Source of the DNA: Mytilinidion resinicola
Taxonomy: Eukaryota; Ascomycota; Dothideomycetes; Mytilinidiales; Mytilinidiaceae
Length of the DNA stretch: 64,000 nt
NCBI RefSeq assembly: GCF_010093595.1
Contig: NW_022985462.1
Location: forward strand, 70,948 to 134,947
Direction: 5' to 3'
Notes under the pieces: generated by a model
The model's database searches: none
What the model saw: the letters and a program-made list of their open reading frames with translations, nothing else
Told to the model about the DNA's origin: nothing
Made by a program: the position numbers and the translations under genes
Shown here: positions 44,292 to 52,273 of the stretch, in pieces
How the letters are laid out: every line of letters begins with the position of its first letter
How positions within the stretch are numbered: position 1 is the stretch's first letter

Positions 44292-45030
44292 TCATTCCTC
44301 CTCCGCGAGTGGCTCTACAGGCCATCTAGTACAACTAGAAAAATACAACTCCTTCGGACATTGATCGTATTGAGGTGCTTCTGAACACTCCAAGCACGCT
44401 CGCCGGCCCCCGAGCGAACCTGAATTTCGATAGCAAATTCTGCCATAAAACCTCGACTTCCTTATCGCTACCGTCTCATTCCAGCTCTTATCGTAAAAGA
44501 TGACATCAGACGGCGCAAGAAGCTCTTGCAGAGTCACCCCGCGTGAACCACTGTCCAACTCAGGTTAAAATTGATGTGAACTCTGCCTGTATTGTAGTGG
44601 CCGTACAGGCCGAATATATACTAATAGGAAATGGCCCACCCCCTAGGTCTTATCAGCTCAGCTGAATAGAGGCCAGCTGAAAGGAATGGACACAGCTGAG
44701 AGGACCCTGGTGTAGCTGAACAGAGGGCCTCGCCACGCTGAGTGCGCGCTAGTAGCAACCAACCAAAGAACGAGAATCAAGGAGAGAGAAAAGGGGGGGA
44801 GTGCCTGTACGTAGGTGACCGTGAACCGTATGAGTTGTTGATCCTAGGTTGTAGCTGTTACAACCCGAGTGTCCACCAGTCTGAAGTCTACGCGGACTTA
44901 ACTCAACGGCCTCCTCAACCTCAATATCGCATAGGAAAGCACAGCACACTTGGGCGCCAGCATACCACTTGAACATAGAATTGATGGCCTCAGAAAGCTC
45001 GGCTGGACTGCGTTTATCTATGCAGCAACT
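44292..45030 (-). pseudogene. HET-domain gene fragment split by a transposable element
   Basis: Two pieces of one HET domain lie on either side of the element at 44558-44870. The upstream piece (45030 to 44871) encodes SCCIDKRSPAELSEAINSMF, then KWYAGAQVCCAFL and LSPRRLQTGG. The downstream piece (44557 to 44292) encodes TLQELLAPSDVIFYDKSWNE. In intact HET proteins these stretches are adjacent (CIDK..SAELSEAINSMFKWY, then a strand, then RGWTLQELLAPS). Removing the element and one 5-bp target duplication brings the WFTRG motif back to the join, but a 2-nt loss just after it shows the gene was decaying anyway. The N-terminal third of the HET domain and the rest of the protein are missing; upstream the sequence changes abruptly to the Lys-rich fragment at 45038. 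Confidence 0.85.
44558..44870 (+). mobile_element. Short non-coding transposable element, copy 1 (313 bp)
   Basis: Starts ACTCAGGTT and ends AACCCGAGT, which are inverted repeats of each other with one mismatch. It is flanked by a perfect 5-bp direct repeat GTCCA (44553-44557 and 44871-44875). The insertion interrupts a HET coding sequence. The last 65 bp are identical to those of copy 2 at 49088-49371, and the first 85 bp are similar, including a TATATACTA box. The middle is different and here consists of several AGCTGA repeats. A 5-bp duplication suits a solo LTR of a retrotransposon, but LTRs normally begin TG and end CA, which this does not. A non-autonomous DNA element is the alternative. 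No coding capacity. Confidence 0.85.
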
Positions 45031-45037
45031 ATTATCC

Positions 45038-45623
45038 TTACTTTTTCCCTTTCTTCTTCTTCTTCTTCTTGTTAGCCCCTGGTTTCTTCTTATTCGCCCC
45101 GGCCTTCCTCTCCTTCTTATTTTTCTTCTTCGATGACGCATTATCCCTTCTCTCAACATACTCAGGTTCAGAGCCTTCATCGTCATCAAATCCTCCCATA
45201 GGCAATCCACGTCGGCGGCCCCCTCCCCCTCCAAGGGCTCCAAAGCCGCCGCCCCCTCCAAACGACATACCTCCCCCACCTTGTAGAAACCTTTCCAAGA
45301 TCAGGTATGAATAGAGCGAGCATCTCCATTTTCACTGCGAGAATGTCTCTTTCCTTCTCAATCCGAGCCATTTCAAACCTGTGGTCCATATCCTTCTGCA
45401 TCGCCTCCTTCTGTTGCCTCAAGTCCGCGAGGAGATTCTCGTTGCGCAGTCTGTCAATCTCGCGCTCATGCGCATGATTCTTGTTGAGATCGCGGATCTT
45501 CGCTTGTTGCCTCAGCTTGTTGTAGTTCTCCTTGATCTTCCTATTCGCACGCTTTCTCTCAAACTCTTTGATGCGCTGCTTCTCTTTTTCTCGACGCTCT
45601 TTCCCCCACTGCTCCTTGGAGCC
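45038..45623 (-). pseudogene. Lys/Glu coiled-coil and Gly-rich gene fragment
   Basis: From about 45623 to 45310 the minus strand encodes a highly charged helix (KERREKEKQRIKEFERKRAN, then LNKNHAHEREIDRLRNENLL, then FEMARIEKERDILAVKMEML) with no ATG at its head. Near 45308 the coding shifts by one base into ERFLQGGGGMSFGGGGGFGA, followed by an acidic bridge and a lysine-rich tail (KKKNKKERKAG, KKKPGANKKKKKKKGKK) ending at 45038. The continuity of style on each side suggests one parent protein with a frameshift. The 5' end is cut off where the opposite-strand NAP1 fragment begins, and the 3' end abuts the HET fragment. Parent family not recognised; the composition resembles a cytoplasmic or nuclear structural protein. 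Confidence 0.5.
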
Positions 45624-45736
45624 ATCACCCTGGACTCTTTCTTTGAGTTCTTCGCTGCACCAGATGAGAATGACGATGCGGAGGAAGTCGAGGAAGAAGA
45701 TTCCGAAGACGGTGATAGTGATGACGAAGGCGAAGA

Positions 45737-45767
<31 letters not shown>

Positions 45768-45953
45768 GATGAGGATGATCAGACATGGGAGGAACTTCCG
45801 TTTGAAGTGGGAGAGGAGCTTAAGGACACCATCATTCCGTATGCAATGCAGTGGTATACTGGGGAAGCTCTTCTATATGAGAGTGAAGAGGAAGATGACA
45901 GTAATAAGGAGATTGAGGAGGGAAATGAGGAAGAGGCCTCTGACGATGATTGA
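45624..45953 (+). pseudogene. Orphan C-terminal fragment of a NAP1-type histone chaperone
   Basis: The plus strand encodes ITLDSFFEFFAAPDENDD, then an acidic run made of GAT/GAC codons (45661-45780), then LPFEVGEELKDTIIPYAMQW and YTGEALLYESEEEDD, and an acidic end with TGA at 45951-45953. This is the C-terminus of nucleosome assembly protein 1: SFFxFFxPP, acidic linker, LDYxxGExIKDxIIPRAVxWFTGEAL, acidic tail. Everything upstream of SFFEFF in NAP1 (about 300 residues) is absent. The preceding 240 bp are instead the antisense of a coiled-coil fragment, and the family's Arg before Ala-Val is changed to Tyr. With no promoter or N-terminus it should be non-functional. The functional NAP1 gene presumably lies elsewhere in the genome. 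Confidence 0.85.
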
Positions 45954-46979
45954 TGTCTAGTGAAAGGTGCGCTTGTGGTGTGATGTGCGGTGTGAAAATT
46001 TGTGTTCAAGGGTAGTGTTGTGAAGCCTCTATCGCACTATATCTCCTTTAGAGTCAACGTGATTGCCAATCTATTAAGCTCATAATTGTAGACCCCGGAA
46101 TTAAGTTATCGAAGCCTAAATTCCTGCAGAATGTTGGGCCTAAAACTAAGTTCCACCTTGTTAATGGCACTGCCACAAACTCAGGCTTAGATACTGGGAC
46201 CAGGCGCTAGCATTGAAAACATAGCCAAGTAAGCAGATTAAGAAATACCTGGGCAAAGTTTTGCCTCCAAAGCCCCTTGTTTCTGGCGGCAAATGCCTCC
46301 ACTATTGAGGACATTGGCCGTTGGGGTGAAATTCCTAGATGCAAAACGTATTCCACCAAGCGTACTTGAAGCCGTCCGCAATGGCTTGCATGCAACATTG
46401 TTGATCTTGCTGAACCTAGCCTTGCAAGCTTCTTCCGGCTTGTGGATGTCCTCAAAGAACATCTCGTCGTCCTCCCTGTCTGGGAGAGAATGGTGTAAAG
46501 TGGAGGTTTGGCTTGGAAGACCTCTAAACGGAGCGTCTGCATATTTAAAAGGTACATGTCGTAAGGTTTATCGGCGTGTTCGTGGCATTCTTGGAAGAGG
46601 TTGATGAGACTGAACGTCAGCTCGTGGAATGCGGGGACGTTTCAGCCTTGCTGACAGGGTGATGCTACTATATGAGTGCCCCCGACACCGAATCCTTCTA
46701 ATCTTGGAACTTGTGGCATTGGTACGACGGAACAGATTGCGAACTACTTTGCATCCTGTGTCTCGCGAAAATTTGTATCTGAGAGCCTGGGGATGATGCC
46801 AGATCAAGTTTCGAAGATTTTAGCGGTTGTAATGGTGAAAGCTTTTTTGTGTAGAGAGCCAGCACCAGCTGAAAAGCAAAGAGGTTTACTACGGCCTCTA
46901 CACGCATCTCGTGATTAGCGTCGTAAGCAGCCGCTTCTTCTGTCCATATGACACCAAAACATGGTCATTGATATGACAA
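45954..46979. other. Degraded region with possible gene remnants
   Basis: Minus-strand stretches such as FSLINLFQECHEHADKPYDM (around 46570-46620) and, in another frame, EDIHKPEEACKARFSKINNV (around 46400-46450) look protein-derived, but they are interrupted by frame changes and stops. The first is vaguely like the start of a fungal HeLo-type domain; I would not rely on it. No intact gene. Confidence 0.35.
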
Positions 46980-48172
46980 TCAAGGTGCAAATTCTGGATA
47001 CCTGGACCGAAATGCTTGAAGAACAGCTGAAGACGTTGTTTGATATGTCATCTGCCAGTCATGTTCGCCATACTTCAAGATCTGTAGTCTTATCGTCCCT
47101 TCCTGCGTAGTCCAGTCAACATACCATCCACCCGGCCCTAGATCTACTTTCTTTCTAGCCTTGTCTTTTTCTAGCTCTTTAAATGAGATTGGAGTTGCAC
47201 TGGTGGCATTCACAGCATGCCAGAGCAATTCTTGGGCGTGCGCAACTGGAATATCGCTGTCATCCTCGGAATGAATGAGGGTAAGGTGATAATTCTTGCT
47301 ATGCCGAATGAACTGAGCAATCTTGTCTTTGACCACCCAAGTGTCCTGGAGTCTGCTTGTGAGGAAGCGGAAAAGTGGCGGTATTTTTGCAATTGGAGCC
47401 AAAACTGGAATAATTCCGCCGATTCGATACGTTGCAGTGAGACTTGGTAAATCCGCAAAGGATGCGCTAATAACAACACCAGCGAATGGAAGCGAAGGAT
47501 TTTGTGTGGCTAAGTAATTGACTAGCGATATTGAAACTGCTGAACCCAGGGACTGTCCATATGCCACGATCCGGTCGGGTGGAATTTGAGCGGTGGTTGT
47601 TGCCCACTTCACAACTGCGAGTGCATCAAGCAAAAGGCCTCGCTCAGAAGGAATGCCACTTGATAAGCCAAAGCCACGGTAGTCGAAGGTCAAAATGTAG
47701 ATCTTATTTGGCGCTGCGGAATAGATATTGCGGTACGAGGTGGGCCTTATTGTAGAGCCTAAGGTTCCGGATGTGCCGTGCATGTACAGAACAAGTCTTG
47801 CCTCTGGGTCATCTCGCAATAGACGGAAGTTGACGATTTTCGTAATATCGCTGACCGGTCCGGACAGGCCCTGGTCCAGTATATTTTTCTGATTCTGTTC
47901 ATAGACTCCAGACGGGACAATCTGCCATGCATGCAGTTTCACGCCGTCTTCGGTGTCAATGTAAAATGGGACAGCTTGATTATGCAGAAATCCAAACTGT
48001 TCCGGGACGTTGAGATCTTTGGACCATGTGGGGGTCACCTTATGAAGGTACACAGAGTATGCTTGGAAGGAATGAGCAGCAATGAAAGTCCCAAAAGGCC
48101 GAGATAAAGGGTCAAGGGTACTCCAATTGTTATGAGCACGACCTTGAGCGCGAGGCTAAGCGCTGGGTTCAT
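46980..48172 (-). CDS. Alpha/beta hydrolase, ABHD12/ABHD13-like, with apparent frameshift
   Basis: The main frame covers 48053-46980 (357 residues). It has the serine-hydrolase elbow GQSLGSA (Ser168 of this frame), an oxyanion-side motif VLYMHGTSGT, an acidic residue in SEDDSDIPV and the terminal His in YGEHDW (His331), so a full catalytic triad is visible. The likely role is hydrolysis of lipid esters at an internal membrane. The expected N-terminal anchor is encoded just upstream in another frame: ATG at 48172, MNPALSLALKVVLITIGVPL, then LGLLGLSLLLIPS. The two frames meet near 48075, where one base appears to be missing (family members read IPS then QAYSVYLHK-like sequence). No splice pair with good signals repairs it without deleting the membrane anchor. 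This is either a recent frameshift, a sequencing error, or an undetected small intron. Confidence 0.75.
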
Positions 48173-49087
48173 TATGGTGCCAAGGCGAGTTGAGATCGAA
48201 GTTGGGGCTGCTTTCGTGGAGTGGGATCGAGAAAGTCGGGAAAGTGGGGAGCACGGTCGCGGCAAGGTGGCCTCTGACCAAACCCAATCCTAACTCACAA
48301 TCTTGAAAACTTTACCTCTTGTCTGGGCTTTCAATAGTGCCACGAGGGACTTCAGACAGTGGCAACCACGCAGCAAACAAGTTAAGACCAGACGCGCCAT
48401 TTCAATGCTCCTCAAAAACCTCAAGAATTCAGACTCCAAATCGCATCCGTGTCCGTCCATAATCTTACACCCTCTTTAACCTACATGGCCGACCTCAGCT
48501 AGCTTCCTGACGCTCCAAACATGCCCTTGATTCCCACTCTCGAAACCTTACATCTGTCCCGAAGTTTACAGAGGAAGCCCAACACGCGACCTGTGGACGC
48601 AAAACTGCGACTAAACATCTATGAATCATTCTACGGCGCAATTTGCAAACATGCGCTGTCACTATTTGATCCGGGCTAACTTACACTGCTAGAACAGGTA
48701 GTACAATGGTGGGATTCAGCAATTATCTCTTTTTAGCTTCTCATCTACTAAATAATCTCTCTCGGTCCCACACACTCAAGCCAGTGCCTTCAGACCTCCA
48801 TTATTTTCAAGGCAGGTGTCAGTTTTGGAGGAGACTTCAGATCAATGATATGGTAATGATTTCGGTTTCAAGATGTGACTATCATCACGTGATTGATGAC
48901 TCCTTATTTGTGCTTAACGTCTGCCCTAATAATCAATTTGTCGCGGCTGAAAACTTCACCCCCGTCAACTCAACCCTGTTAATCAGTCTCTGTCGCGCTC
49001 GGAAACCTCAGTCTCATCTGCCCTGTTAATCAATGTCCGTCGCGGCTGGAACTTTCAATCCTTACCCGTGAATACTAGGAGGCTTAT
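48173..49087. other. Repeat-rich intergenic region
   Basis: Upstream of the hydrolase gene. From 48921 to 49066 there are three degenerate tandem units of about 50 bp, each with CCCTRWTAATCA and TGTCGCGGCTGRAA, starting at 48921, 48973 and 49021. No credible coding frame. Confidence 0.5.
48921..49066. repeat. Three degenerate ~50-bp tandem repeats
   Basis: Unit starts at 48921, 48973 and 49021. The shared core is CCCTRWTAATCA, then TTTGTCGCGGCTGAAAA-like sequence. They end about 20 bp before the transposable element at 49088. Confidence 0.6.
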
Positions 49088-49371
49088 ACTCAGGTTGAAA
49101 ATTGATGTGAACTCTGTCTTATTTCGGGGGCCCGAAGGCCAAACTATATACTACGTAGGAAGTGACTGTATGCATAGGCAGAAGCACTAATTGGAGGCAG
49201 CAGTAGGCAGCATTAGGCAGGGTAGGCCACCGTACCCCAACCCCTCTCTGTAGAAGTTGTAACTGGCTAGGCATGTAGGCAGCTACTATGCCAGCAACTC
49301 CAAGTCTGTACGTAGGTGACCGTGAACCGTATGAGTTGTTGATCCTAGGTTGTAGCTGTTACAACCCGAGT
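49088..49371 (+). mobile_element. Short non-coding transposable element, copy 2 (284 bp)
   Basis: Same ends as copy 1 (ACTCAGGTT at the left, AACCCGAGT at the right), with a perfect 5-bp target duplication CTTAT at 49083-49087 and 49372-49376. The right-hand 65 bp are identical to copy 1 (from CTGTACGTAGGTGACCGTGA to the end). The middle is unrelated to copy 1 and contains several TAGGCAG repeats. It has the same orientation as copy 1 and lies 4.2 kb away, so the two could also be read as flanking LTRs of one element; but each has its own target duplication, which shows two independent insertions. Confidence 0.85.
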
Positions 49372-49840
49372 CTTATACGATGCCTCGCTCCCCGTAGCCT
49401 ATCACAACAAGCTGTTCAAGCTTCTTGGACTTTCACCGCACATGAAACTCAGCCGACTGATATTTTTGGGGTTGTGCTCTGAAAAATACGAGGCTTATGT
49501 TATACAAAGTCTCAGGGTTTGTTGCAACGAGCTGTTCAGCTTCCATGAACTCTCATCACACATGAGACCTCCAAGACTTTATCGGACATTATTCTAGTGG
49601 CTCAGCCGGGTGATGAACCCGGGATGTATTATTTTGGAAATCAGATTGACTTTACGTATGAATATGAAGCCATCATGCAAATCGCTTTCAAAACAAGACA
49701 TCGAGCTGTCCATACTTCGTCACCTTTCTTTCCTCGGCATCTTCTTTTCACTCTTTTCCTCTCCTAAACGTTTTTCTTTCTAGTCCCTCTTTCACGAGTA
49801 CTGTCTTTGCTGGTCTCTGAGCAAACATTTTAGACTCGAC
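49372..49840. other. Intergenic with a diverged ~50-bp direct repeat
   Basis: 49401-49450 and 49521-49570 share the order RCAACRAGCTGTTCA, CTTCNNKGAACTYTCA and CACATGARAC. This may be the flank of another old element. The right part should be the former promoter of the pseudogene at 49841. Confidence 0.45.
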
Positions 49841-51384
49841 ATGGTCTCTTACAGGAGCAACAGTATTGGAATTGTTATTTGCATCGCTTTTTGATTTATC
49901 CCACATTCAATCGCTCTACCTACCATCCACTCGATTCGACAAATTGATGAGCACCCTGCCTATTTGAACGTAACGTGCTCTGAAGAAGTATTGGACAGGC
50001 GAAGGCCAGCCATAGATCGCTGGAATGCAGCAAAAGCCGGTAGAGCCCTCAGCGCCATCAACCGTTACTAGAATGAAGACACCGGTGGTGCTGGTGGACA
50101 GAATGGGCAACTTCCGCTAGATTGGCTGAACACTATGCTGAACCATTTCGGAATGCCGGGGGCAAGCTGCGGGCTCTCTGTGGACGATTGCAACATTGAT
50201 CGCGACTGTGCTGATTGCACAATGTCGAATCCCCCTCCTCCAACGCCGGGGGATTAGTTAGTTTTGACTTCTATCAGCAACTTCCATGCCGTAAGTCTTA
50301 TCCATATTGCTGTTCCTATGATAACTTACTTAACTAATATGCCACAGTTTTACGTGAACTTCTACCTCTCTATACAGTCTGCCTGGAGCGCCCTCGTAAA
50401 TACGATAGGTTCTTTCGTGTCAACCTTTGCGCAGCAGAAAGAAGACCCTATGGATGAGCTCTTTGACAAGATCTTGAACGGGTTCATTGACATGGAGTCA
50501 ATTTTTTGCTGGTGAAGGCGTTCGGAGGGTTAGCAGAAGAGTTGAGTGCCAAGGGTCTAGATAGTGAATCAATAGCAGATGCGGCAGAAGATGGTTTAGG
50601 CAAGGCAATTGACTATGCCAAGAAAGATGGAACATTGTACGTCTCGACAGCTTCTGATCCTCACTTGGGTATAACTCCCATCGATCAATAAACAGATGCT
50701 GACTTACTCAGGCCTGAAGGACTCCCCCCAGATGATAAGAAGAGCACCCTCGTCGAGACACTTCAGGCGATTACGGACCGCTATATCAAAGTCATTGACA
50801 CTTACATCACCAAATCACTCCGCGGCGAATATCCTTACCTTGCCGACTTTTCCGGGACTCTGAGAACAGCTGTCTGAGCCAACAATGGTGTTAATCAATC
50901 CTTGTCGGACATGTCAAACTCTTTGCAACAAGTGTTCTCCGCATCGCTCCTCAGCTCGGCTTGGAAATTGGCGGATCCAGAGAACCTCTACCCAGTCATC
51001 CTGTACAAAGCCGAAGACTGCACCAGCGGAGACCCTACCAATCTCATGGAGAAAGGGATCTCTTCTGACACCGGCTCCTGTCTCGTCATCGGATACACCT
51101 TCCGAGTCGTGGGGTACACGAAACAGATCTGCGAGGGATTGCCCACGGCGAACACCGGCCCCGAACCATGCAATGCAAACGTCTTCAAGAAGCTTCCTGG
51201 TTGGGATGAGCTAACTGAGAAGACTGGCCTCGATAAAGATCAAATTGTGTGGAGCTCGTGGCAGGCGTACCAAGCCAATGGAAATAAAAACGGATACAGT
51301 ATTACCAACACGATGGCTGGTGGCGCTTCTGCGTTTAGACAAGGGCCTACCACACCAGGACTTGTTCCAGATCCCTATCTGTGA
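49841..51384 (+). pseudogene. Secreted-protein pseudogene with four stops and a frameshift
   Basis: From the ATG at 49841 the frame encodes a signal-peptide-like start (IGIVICIAF, then IALPT) and continues in the same register as HPAYLNVTCSEEVLDRRRPA, DRWNAAKAGRALSAINRY and LDWLNTMLNHFGMPGASCG. In-frame stops are TGA at 49892, TAG at 50069 and TAG at 50255. Introns 50291-50347 (GTAAGT, CTTAACTAA, CACAG) and 50637-50711 (GTACGT, CTGAC, CTCAG) are still perfect. A one-base shift occurs at the T6 run 50502-50507, and a further TGA lies at 50875. The C-terminal 160 residues (SDMSNSLQQVFSASLLSSAW, then VIGYTFRVVGYTK) read cleanly to 51384. This is a Cys-containing, probably extracellular fungal protein family that I know by pattern but cannot name with confidence. 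Intact splice sites and register show decay is recent. Confidence 0.8.
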
Positions 51385-52273
51385 GGCCGGCGCGGCGAGG
51401 GATAGGTATATAAACTCTCCCGGTGCGGACCCATGTGATTATGGAGGGTGGTAATTGGGATTAGTGGAACTGGCGAGCGCAAGGACCGTTTATTGTTTTG
51501 ATCTAAATCTCGGTATATGAATTTTTCACATTCTTACCTTCGCTTGGTGCATCCTTTTTTTTTATTTTTTATTCATTCTTCGTGTAATATCACCACATAT
51601 TTCAATTCCTCTATAACCATTGCGTGGTATCAGAAGACAACCGTTCTTATATTCTTCAATATGCTCAAATTACAAGCGTACGCCGTGGCGATTTCATCCG
51701 GCCTGATTCACGCTCTCGAGAACTTGACATCATGTCTCAAATTTTCATAGCGCGGTGGATGACTTCAGACGGTGGTAAATTAGTAGAAATGTTAAACTCC
51801 AAAAGCCGCAATTTGAACTGCCCGCGCGTTGCCTGAATTTTACCCTCTGAATCGTAACCCGTTGGCTTGAAAACTGCGTGCTCTCTTACCACTGCATGTC
51901 GGCTTCAACTACCTTCCTAACGCCCCAAATCCATGTCCCATTCACACCCCCCAAAAATTGACATCGTATTATGAAGTTTCTCACCACGTTGAAGGACTTC
52001 CCACGCCAGCATCACAGTATCAACATGAAATATCCTCACATCACATTTCAAGCTCCTTACAATCACATAGAAAATTATTCTGCGAATCATAACGAACTCA
52101 ATTGAAAACTAACAAAGCTCCTCCCCCTCGGGGGTGGCACAGGGTATCATCGCAGCTGCCAAAACTCTTCGCTCAAAGACCCAAAAACGACCGTACACCG
52201 AATGCTAATGCTGCCATACCTTCAAAACGCCATGAAACCGCGATCCTTTTTCCTGTACTCCAATTCACAATGC
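51385..52273. other. Intergenic between convergent units
   Basis: AT-rich, with poly-T at 51556-51570. Should include the 3' UTR of the p150 gene. No supported feature. Confidence 0.45.

Noticed and set aside
46321..46345. Small-subunit rRNA fragment (TGGGGTGAAATTCCTAG)
   Set aside because: Resembles a conserved 18S rRNA segment over about 12 bases only, and neighbouring bases do not match. Chance similarity.
46207..46700. HeLo-type domain fragment on the minus strand
   Set aside because: Only a vague resemblance around SLINLFQECHEHADK, and the frame changes immediately. Kept as degraded sequence of unknown origin.
44558..49371. One LTR retrotransposon with the two element copies as its terminal repeats
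   Set aside because: Each copy has its own, different 5-bp target duplication, the middles of the copies differ, and no gag or pol coding is found between them.
43588..50000. CRISPR-like or integron-like array from the multiple short repeats
   Set aside because: Repeats are degenerate tandem units or transposon ends without regular spacers, and the genome is eukaryotic.
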